Assembly: GCA_003559755.1 (NCBI GenBank)
Contig: PWKM01000173.1
Location: 1 to 5,387, forward strand
Source of the DNA: Planctomycetota bacterium
GTDB taxonomy: Bacteria > Planctomycetota > PUPC01
Length of the DNA: 5,387 nucleotides
Direction: 5' to 3'
Under the pieces are notes generated by a model. That model saw only the letters and a list, made by a program, of their open reading frames with translations. It was not told the origin of the DNA and did no database searches. This document shows positions 1-5,387 of the stretch, in pieces. Position 1 is the first letter of the stretch; each line of letters begins with the position of its first letter. Position numbers and translations under genes: made by a program.

Positions 1-2358
1 GGATGGAAGCTGATCCTGATGCGGGGGACCTTCGAGGTGACCGACCCGGCCCGGGCCGGCGACCTGAAGCTCGAACTCGAGATACGCGGCGGAGCAGTCA
101 TCTACCTCAACGGCGAGGAGGTCGCCCGGGCCTACATGCCCGACGGGCCGATCACCCTGTCGAGCCCGGCGGAGCCCTATCCGCCGGAGGCCGATTTCAC
201 CGACGAGGGGTTTGTGCTGCCCTGGCATCGGCAGGAGACCCGGCGCGCCCAGGCGGCCAAGCCCAAAGAAGTCAGGGATCGGGTCGCCAGCCGCTACCGG
301 CATATCTCGAACGTGACGATCCCCGCCGGTCGGCTCCGCGAGGGGGTGAATGTGCTCGCGATCGGTATCCATCGGGCACCGACACCGGCGGTTCGGCACG
401 TCTGCCGGCACAGGGGCGGCTCATCGGTCAACTCGGACTATTGGTGGACTCGTCTGGGCCTGCAGTCGATTCGGCTGACGTCCGCCCCCGAGGCGGCTGT
501 GGTGCCCAACGTCGGCCCGATGCCGGGCCAGGGGTTCCGCTACTGGAATCACAGCATCATGCAGCACGTCCGCGTCTCGGACTATCCCGATCCGCTCGCT
601 TCCGCGCGGCCCATCCAGATTTCTGCCACCCGGAACGGCAGCTTCTCCGGCCAGATCGTCGTCGGGGATGAACGGCCGATCCGCGGCCTGACCGTCGAGG
701 TGTCGGACCTCGAGGGCCCGGGGGTCATCCCCGGCTCGGCGGTATTGGTCCGATACGCCCAGCCGGACGGACGGGACGGGACGTTCGATTCGCTCGATGA
801 AGTCCCGCCCGATACCGTACCGGTGTCAGGTGAGCACGGTCGGTCGGTCCAGCCCATCTGGTTCACCGTGCGAGTGCCCGCCGACGCCCGGCCGGGTGAA
901 TACACCGGGACCGTGACGATCAGGACGGACGGGCGGGACCCGGTCCGGCCCCGCCTGAGGGTGAACGTCAGCAATTGGGAGATGCCCTCGCCCAAGACCT
1001 TCCATGCCCACATGGACCTGGCCCAGTCGCCCGAGTCCGTCGCCATGGCATACGACGTGCCGCTGTGGTCCGACGAACACTTCGCCTTGCTCGACAGGAC
1101 CTTCGAACTGCTGGGCGCGCTGGGGAACAAGACGCTCTACATTACCTGCGTCCCGCGGACGCATTTCGGCAACCAACACGCAATGGTGCGCTGGGTCCGG
1201 GACGACGACGGCGAGCTGCAGCCGGACTTCAGCATCGCCGAGCGGTACCTCGATGTCGCCAGGAAGCACATGGGCCAGATACCGGGCGTGATCCTTTACG
1301 CCTGGGAACCGCCCGAGAGCCAGGGGCATGCCGGCGGGACGGGCGGAGCCGTACGAACCCACGACCGTGCCGCCCTGTACACGCTTTACGAGCCGGAGAC
1401 CGACGAGTACTTTACCGCCCGCGGGCCGGCCTGGGGATCGCCCGAATCCCGGGAGTTCTGGAAGAAACTCTCCGACGGGATGCAGAAAGTGCTCGCCGAG
1501 CGAGACCTCGAGGACTCGATGCTGTTCGGCCTGATCGGAGACCACCGCCCCACCAAGCTGGCGATGGACGACATCTCAAACGGGGTGCCCGGGGCACGGT
1601 GGGCCGTCCATTCTCACCTGCGATGCGAAGAATGGCAGGGATATGAGATGGGTATGTTCATCGCCCTGTGGGGCATCCGAGTCGGCCCGATGGACCCCTC
1701 CCGGGGCTACGGCTTCGGCTGGTCCAACCCCCAGTGGATGTCCTATTTCCCCCGAGAGATGTCCCTGGCCAGCCGATTGACCGAATATCGGTGCAAGCTG
1801 GAGACGTGGATCGGCGCCCGCCCGAACAGGGCTCCGTTCATCTACACGCGAGGCGGATCGAGGGGCCTGGGCCGCTTGGGAGCCGACTTCTGGGTCGTCC
1901 TCGAGGATGGCAGGGGCCGGGTCCGCTGGACCTTGGCCGGACGGTATCCCGAGACCGCCTGGGGCCAGTTGAACATGAACAACGGGGTGGCGCGAATCCT
2001 GGGCAGAGGCCGGGAAGGCCCCATCGCCACCGTCCGCTCCGAGGCGTTCCGCGAGGCCGCACAGGAGATCGAGGCGCGGGTGTATCTGGAAAAAGCGTGG
2101 CTCGACCCCGAAGCGCCTCAGATACTCGGCGAAGACATGGTCCAGCGCTGCCGGGAACTGCTCGACGATAGAATCCGCGTCGTCAACGTGTCGGGTGCCG
2201 GACGGGTGGACCGGGATTCTGAGGCCTGGTTCATCAGCTCCGGTTGGCGCGACCGGTCCGAGGCACTGTTTGATCTTGCCGCAGAAATCGCCGCCGGATA
2301 CGGCGACCGAGAACCCAATCCGAACTTGGGCGAACAGGAAGAGGGAGGTGAGGAATGA
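1..2358 (+). CDS. Glycoside-hydrolase-like protein (beta-sandwich plus probable TIM barrel, DUF4091/DUF6067-like), 5' partial
   Basis: The reading frame is open from the first base, so the true start lies upstream. An ATG at 19 exists, but the codons before it (GWKLIL) continue the same fold, so I do not take it as the start. Numbering from the codon at nt 1 (785 residues seen): residues about 1-160 form a beta-sandwich-like module with GGAVIYLNGEEVAR (30-43), NVLAIGIHRAP (117-127) and WWTRLGLQSIRL (148-159), as in jelly-roll domains beside glycosidases. Residues about 200-320 look like a second sandwich, including VPADARPGEYTGTVTI (292-307). A probable TIM-barrel region follows, with HMDLAQSP (337), WSDEHF (356-361), WEPPES (435-440), GDHRPT (513-518) and GADFW (627-631). 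The end (673-700, with RSEAFREAAQEIEAR) resembles the closing helix of DUF4091-type proteins. The role is probably carbohydrate hydrolysis. Substrate and catalytic residues are unknown; E436 is only a candidate. Any signal peptide would be outside the window. The family assignment is from motif memory, not a search. Confidence 0.72.
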   Translation, partial: GWKLILMRGTFEVTDPARAGDLKLELEIRGGAVIYLNGEEVARAYMPDGPITLSSPAEPYPPEADFTDEGFVLPWHRQETRRAQAAKPKEVRDRVASRYRHISNVTIPAGRLREGVNVLAIGIHRAPTPAVRHVCRHRGGSSVNSDYWWTRLGLQSIRLTSAPEAAVVPNVGPMPGQGFRYWNHSIMQHVRVSDYPDPLASARPIQISATRNGSFSGQIVVGDERPIRGLTVEVSDLEGPGVIPGSAVLVRYAQPDGRDGTFDSLDEVPPDTVPVSGEHGRSVQPIWFTVRVPADARPGEYTGTVTIRTDGRDPVRPRLRVNVSNWEMPSPKTFHAHMDLAQSPESVAMAYDVPLWSDEHFALLDRTFELLGALGNKTLYITCVPRTHFGNQHAMVRWVRDDDGELQPDFSIAERYLDVARKHMGQIPGVILYAWEPPESQGHAGGTGGAVRTHDRAALYTLYEPETDEYFTARGPAWGSPESREFWKKLSDGMQKVLAERDLEDSMLFGLIGDHRPTKLAMDDISNGVPGARWAVHSHLRCEEWQGYEMGMFIALWGIRVGPMDPSRGYGFGWSNPQWMSYFPREMSLASRLTEYRCKLETWIGARPNRAPFIYTRGGSRGLGRLGADFWVVLEDGRGRVRWTLAGRYPETAWGQLNMNNGVARILGRGREGPIATVRSEAFREAAQEIEARVYLEKAWLDPEAPQILGEDMVQRCRELLDDRIRVVNVSGAGRVDRDSEAWFISSGWRDRSEALFDLAAEIAAGYGDREPNPNLGEQEEGGEE
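2344..2351 (+). promoter_or_regulatory. Shine-Dalgarno for the PL26-like gene, inside the end of the upstream gene
   Basis: GGAGGTGA ends three bases before the ATG at 2355 and closely matches the anti-Shine-Dalgarno consensus. It lies inside the last codons of the upstream gene, which encode an acidic, Gly-rich tail (EEGGEE), so the tail sequence is probably shaped by the ribosome-binding site. With the ATGA overlap it supports translational coupling and fixes the start of the downstream gene at 2355. Confidence 0.85.
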
Positions 2359-4778
2359 GAAAACGACGCCTGTGCATAACGGTTCTGACGGTTTTCTTCG
2401 GTCTGGCGGCCTCAGTGGCGATGGCTCTGGAGGTGAAGCTGCAGGTGACCAACAGCGAAGAGGTGGCCCGTGAGCCGGCGCTGGTCACCAGCGGCGTGCC
2501 ATTTGCGAAGGGCGCGGTCAGAGATGTGTCAAACTTGACCGTCTCGGCAAACGGCCGGGCGATCCCCGCCCAATTTGCCCGGACCGTCCCCTGGGACGAC
2601 GGCTCAGTGCGGTGGGCGCTGCTCGACACCCAGATCGAACTGCCCGCCGGCGGGTCCGCCGAACTCGTCGTCTCGCAGGGCGAACGGAACCCCGCACCGG
2701 CTGCCCCGGTCAGCGTCGAGGAGACCGCCAACGCAGTGAACGTAACGACCGGCCCGCTCGCACTGGTGCTGAGCAAGAGGGAGCCGGGATTCATTCAATC
2801 TCTGAGGATAGACGGCCGTGAGATGCTGACGGCTGCAGGCAAGGGCCTGGTCATCTTTCGAGCGGAAGGCGGCGAGGTTATTGCCGGCCCACCCGCCGAG
2901 GTCGAAATCGAACACGCCGGGCCGATGCGCGCCGTAGTCCGCCTGTCGGGGCCGTTCCCCGGGGTACACGACGGCCTGATCCGCTATACCGCGCGAATCA
3001 GCGTGTTCGCCGGACAGCCGTTCGTCCGAGTCCACCTGTGGTTGGAGAACCACGGGGCGGACGGACAGGGCGACGTCAAGCCGGAGTGGTTCGCCTTTGA
3101 CAGTATGGCCGTCGATCTGGGCTTGGGGCTTGGCGGCAACCTCATCGCCGCAAGCGAAGGAGTCGAGGCGAGAGGCCGATTCCGGGTCCTGCAACTGTGC
3201 AAGAAGGGGGAGACCAGCCCCTATTTCACGGATGAGAATTTCGAGTACACGATCACCAGCGGCGACGAGGAGCTGAAGAAGGGCGACCGGACAGACGGGC
3301 TGGTCCAAATCCGCGGCGACGCCGGCTCGCTCACCACCGGGATTCGGCATTTCTGGCAGAACTACGAGAAAGCGATTGAATTGGACGGGCAGTCGCTCCG
3401 GCTCTGGCTGTGGCCGACGGAGGGCCAATGGCCAAGACCGACCCCCAGCGTCCAATCCAGGTGGCTCGAACGGCTGCGGAATGTTGCCAGGCCCGGCCTG
3501 TACATGCTGCCCGGCTCGGTCCACAAGGGCCACGAGTTCGTCCTGGACTTCGGCGGCCGGCCGGTGGCGAACACCGCGGCCGACCTGTCGCGGCCGGTGT
3601 TTGCTCGAGCGACCCCGAGATACTACGCGGCGACCGGGGCACTCCCGTTCTTCTTCGCACCACCCGATACCCAGACCGGGAATCGACAGTGCGACTTCAA
3701 GCTCAGAAGTTGGATGCGAATGAGTACGACCGCCGCCGACCCGGAAAGCGAATCCAGCGTGTACGCCGCCCGGAGCGAGTACCGGACGTTCAATATCGGG
3801 TACCACGGGGACTCCAGCCAATGGTACGGCTGGATGGATTTCGGCGACCTGTCGATGGCCGGCAGAGGCCAGGTATCCCTGCATTACGACTGGCCGCTCC
3901 TCATCATGCTCGAGTATCTCCGGCACGGAGACCCGAACGCGCTCGAGCTCGCCACGCAGATGGTCCGGCACCGGGTCGATATCGACCAGTACTGGTCGGA
4001 CCGCGACCCGGCCAACGTAAACGCCATCCAGAGCGGTACCGTATGGCCGAGCTTCCACGCTCACGGCCGACGGGGCGGCCCGAGCCCGGGCGGGACCTGG
4101 GCCACCGGCCCCGCCCTCTGGTACATGTTGACCGGCGAGCCAAAGGCCCGCGACGCCGCCATACGCAGCGCCGAAGGGCTGGTCCCCGCGTGGGAAGCCA
4201 TCGCCAGATCGCAGGTGTACGGCGGTGGTTTGAGGGTGGACATGGCCGCGAACGCCTGGGCGATCGAATCCTTCTGTGCCGTCCACGATCTGACCGCCGA
4301 CCAGCGTTGGCTCAACGAGGCGATGAAGCTGTTCAACACCAATGTGGTCAACAAGTGGCAGAGCCACGGGCCACACCTCCACTCGCCCGGCACAGAACAG
4401 ATACGCGGCCAGAGTTACATCAAGGAAGACATGAAATTCTGTTTCGCCATCGGCCCGCTCCTCGGCTTACATGCTCGCACCGGAGACGAACAGGTGCTCA
4501 AGCTGCTCCGCGAAGCCGTCGAGAGACCGTTCCCCGAGGACAGCTACTTCGAGGCGCCAATGTTCATCGCCGGGCTCTATGCCTATGTGGGCATGACGGA
4601 TAACAAGCCGGAGTACATGAGAAGGGCGGCACAACTGTTCGGTCTGGGGTTCCCCGAGTCGAGAAACCCGCCGGTTTTCGTGCCGCAAAGCCCGATCTGG
4701 TCGTTCACTTCGGCAGTCGCGCTGCGGTCGGGGTACCCCGTCCAGCACGCATTCTGGAAACACAACGCCCGCGAATAA
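2355..4778 (+). CDS. Secreted exo-rhamnogalacturonan lyase-like / YetA-like protein (PcRGLX, PL26-like)
   Basis: This is a complete 807-residue protein. It starts with a classic Sec signal peptide: MRKRR, a hydrophobic core (LCITVLTVFFGLAAS), and a likely signal peptidase I site after AMA at residue 24. There is no lipobox cysteine, so it is predicted to be released to the periplasm or outside. Residues about 25-115 look like the N-terminal RIFT-barrel domain, with SGVPFAKGAV (46-55) and DDGSVRWALLD (81-91). Residues about 120-400 are beta-rich (second domain), with VRVHLWLENHG (224-234). Residues about 440-800 look like an alpha/alpha-toroid domain, with QWYGWMDFGDL (489-499), HYDWPLLIMLEYLRHGDP (510-527), PSFHAHGRRGG (565-575) and GTWATGPALWYMLTGEP (580-596). 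The characterised member PcRGLX removes disaccharides from the end of rhamnogalacturonan I by beta-elimination. Many bacterial relatives are untested, so substrate is inference. The start is set by the Shine-Dalgarno at 2344 and the signal peptide. It overlaps the upstream gene by four bases. Confidence 0.8.
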   Translation: MRKRRLCITVLTVFFGLAASVAMALEVKLQVTNSEEVAREPALVTSGVPFAKGAVRDVSNLTVSANGRAIPAQFARTVPWDDGSVRWALLDTQIELPAGGSAELVVSQGERNPAPAAPVSVEETANAVNVTTGPLALVLSKREPGFIQSLRIDGREMLTAAGKGLVIFRAEGGEVIAGPPAEVEIEHAGPMRAVVRLSGPFPGVHDGLIRYTARISVFAGQPFVRVHLWLENHGADGQGDVKPEWFAFDSMAVDLGLGLGGNLIAASEGVEARGRFRVLQLCKKGETSPYFTDENFEYTITSGDEELKKGDRTDGLVQIRGDAGSLTTGIRHFWQNYEKAIELDGQSLRLWLWPTEGQWPRPTPSVQSRWLERLRNVARPGLYMLPGSVHKGHEFVLDFGGRPVANTAADLSRPVFARATPRYYAATGALPFFFAPPDTQTGNRQCDFKLRSWMRMSTTAADPESESSVYAARSEYRTFNIGYHGDSSQWYGWMDFGDLSMAGRGQVSLHYDWPLLIMLEYLRHGDPNALELATQMVRHRVDIDQYWSDRDPANVNAIQSGTVWPSFHAHGRRGGPSPGGTWATGPALWYMLTGEPKARDAAIRSAEGLVPAWEAIARSQVYGGGLRVDMAANAWAIESFCAVHDLTADQRWLNEAMKLFNTNVVNKWQSHGPHLHSPGTEQIRGQSYIKEDMKFCFAIGPLLGLHARTGDEQVLKLLREAVERPFPEDSYFEAPMFIAGLYAYVGMTDNKPEYMRRAAQLFGLGFPESRNPPVFVPQSPIWSFTSAVALRSGYPVQHAFWKHNARE

Positions 4779-4784
4779 CGGGCG
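4766..4784 (+). other. Small hairpin across the stop codon of the PL26-like gene
   Basis: CGCCCG (4766-4771) and CGGGCG (4779-4784) form a perfect six-base-pair stem with a seven-base loop that contains the TAA stop (4776-4778). No T-run follows (the next bases are AAGGGAGCGG), so it does not look like a standard intrinsic terminator. It could protect the 3' end of the mRNA or be chance in GC-rich DNA. Confidence 0.25.
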
Positions 4785-4867
4785 AAGGGAGCGGTGGCCA
4801 GACGACCGATGACGAAGACGGCCCGCCCGCGTCCGCGCGATTGCCGTACAAAAAAGAAGGGCGCTCG
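4779..4867 (+). other. 89-base intergenic gap, no clear promoter or terminator
   Basis: This is the only non-coding stretch in the window. I see no good -35/-10 pair and no hairpin followed by a T-run. The frame of the downstream gene stays open leftwards through the gap, with a TTG at 4841 but no ATG. Near its right end there is a run of six A (4850-4855), unusual in this GC-rich sequence, directly before the ribosome-binding site. Read-through from the upstream gene pair is therefore possible but not shown. Confidence 0.5.
4855..4861 (+). promoter_or_regulatory. Probable Shine-Dalgarno for the LOR/SDH-like gene
   Basis: AGAAGGG ends six bases before the ATG at 4868, a normal spacing. It is weaker than the site at 2344. 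The preceding A-run (4850-4855) may keep the site unpaired. It favours ATG 4868 over the in-frame TTG at 4841, which has no such motif at a suitable distance. Confidence 0.55.
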
Positions 4868-5387
4868 ATGGACCGAGACCAACGGCCGCGCTGGACCATG
4901 CCGGTTTACCGGCCGCCCGATTTCCATGTGGAGCCGCTCTGCTCTGCGCCACCCGTCAATCTCACACCGGCGCCGGGAGACGGCGTCGCCCCCGAGGGGT
5001 TTCACGCCACGTCGAACCACCCCGAATACGTTCATCTTGGGGACGGTCGGTGGATACTGGTCAAGGAAAGCCGGATGGACTGCATGCTGGTGGTCCGCGG
5101 CGACGAGGTCACGGTCAAGGAACTCCGCAACCTGCGGGCCGGCGACCCGGTGGCGGTGGGAGTATCGGAAGACGGCTCAGAGGGCTTGTACGTCCATTGC
5201 GACGGTTTTTCACAGCCCGACGTTCGGACCGGGGACAAATTCGCTTTCCGAACCCGTGACACCCGCGAGACCCCGTTCAGCGCCAGCTATGACAAACTAT
5301 ACCAACTGCTCCGCTATGAGCGCGACAACGGCGGATACGTCTGCTGGGTGCTCGGCCCGGCGGTGGCCTTCGACAAAGACTCGCGCC
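4868..5387 (+). CDS. LOR/SDH-domain (TIGR00300-like) family protein, N-terminal part, 3' partial
   Basis: The frame runs from ATG 4868 to the right edge, giving 173 residues without a stop. There is no signal peptide or membrane segment, so it is probably cytoplasmic. Recognisable blocks are GDGVAPEGFHATSNHPEYV (37-55), GRWILVKESRMDCMLVV (60-76), LRAGDPVAVG (89-98), EGLYVHCDGF (105-114), RETPFSASYDKLYQLLRYER (133-152) and WVLGPAVAFD (160-169). The FHATSNHPEYV...W...MDC pattern resembles the 'LOR/SDH bifunctional enzyme conserved region' (Pfam Saccharop_dh_N). That region occurs in archaeal-type ornithine cyclodeaminases and in the C-terminal half of cyanobacterial ArgZ/AgrE arginine dihydrolases. 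In that family a Rossmann-type NAD-binding part follows; here it would lie beyond the window. The exact reaction is unknown, and many bacterial relatives are annotated only as hypothetical. The start is supported by the AGAAGGG site and by the distance to the first conserved block. The assignment comes from remembered motifs, so it is moderate. Confidence 0.65.
   Translation, partial: MDRDQRPRWTMPVYRPPDFHVEPLCSAPPVNLTPAPGDGVAPEGFHATSNHPEYVHLGDGRWILVKESRMDCMLVVRGDEVTVKELRNLRAGDPVAVGVSEDGSEGLYVHCDGFSQPDVRTGDKFAFRTRDTRETPFSASYDKLYQLLRYERDNGGYVCWVLGPAVAFDKDSR

Noticed and set aside
3..671. A + strand frame of 222 codons near the left edge
   Set aside because: Arg/Pro/Gly-rich translation without motifs, overlapping the frame that carries the sandwich-domain motifs; judged a shadow.
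826..1545. A 239-codon minus-strand open frame opposite the glycosidase-like gene
   Set aside because: No recognisable motifs, and the + strand frame has clear conserved-looking blocks over the same stretch.
2604..4382. A 592-codon open frame on the minus strand opposite the PL26-like gene
   Set aside because: It lies wholly opposite a well-supported gene with a signal peptide and family motifs. Its translation is rich in Arg, Gly, Pro and Val with no recognisable domain. Long antisense frames are expected from strong G/C third-position bias.
3410..4603. A 397-codon open frame on the + strand in another frame within the PL26-like gene
   Set aside because: The product is dominated by Arg, Pro and Gly, shows no domain, and is fully inside a better-supported gene. 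It is a composition shadow.
4818..4847. Possible stem ACGGC/GCCGT as a terminator in the gap
   Set aside because: The stem is only five pairs with a 20-base loop. The bases after it are A-rich, not T-rich, and on the minus strand the T-run would precede the stem, so it fits a terminator on neither strand.
4841..4869. TTGCCG at 4841 as a -35 box for the LOR/SDH-like gene
   Set aside because: The position expected for a -10 box (around 4864-4869) is CTCGAT-like and overlaps the start codon, leaving no room for a normal leader.
4583..5035. Minus-strand open frames spanning the intergenic gap
   Set aside because: They run antisense to the end of the PL26-like gene and the start of the LOR/SDH-like gene, and their translations show no family features.

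Overview
The window looks like chromosomal DNA from a GC-rich bacterium with a large set of polysaccharide-degrading genes. Planctomycetota (for example Phycisphaerae-like lineages) or a related Verrucomicrobiota, Lentisphaerota or Hydrogenedentota-type group is the best guess. This rests on the protein families present and the strong G/C third-position bias; there is no marker gene, so the assignment is inference. No RNA gene, mobile element, CRISPR array or long repeat was found.

Layout: three genes, all on the + strand. (1) Positions 1-2358 hold the 3' part of a large glycoside-hydrolase-like protein. It has an N-terminal beta-sandwich region, a middle sandwich region and a probable TIM-barrel region, and its start lies left of the window. 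(2) Positions 2355-4778 hold a complete 807-residue secreted protein. It resembles the exo-rhamnogalacturonan lyase / YetA-like family (PcRGLX type, PL26) and overlaps gene 1 by four bases (ATGA). (3) An 89-base gap has no convincing terminator and a six-base-pair hairpin at its left end. (4) Positions 4868-5387 hold the N-terminal 173 residues of a protein resembling the LOR/SDH (TIGR00300-like) family, cut by the right edge.

Genes 1 and 2 are almost certainly co-transcribed and translationally coupled. The Shine-Dalgarno of gene 2 is written into the acidic C-terminal codons of gene 1. Together they suggest a carbohydrate-degrading cassette, plausibly aimed at a pectin-type (rhamnogalacturonan-like) or other acidic polysaccharide; the substrate is inferred from the family of gene 2 only. 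Gene 3 appears to be a cytoplasmic protein of a family tied to amino-acid (arginine/ornithine) metabolism. Whether it shares the transcript is uncertain.

I found no clear evidence of a wholly new type of system. The points most worth following are the uncharacterised coupled enzyme pair and the LOR/SDH-like gene next to it.
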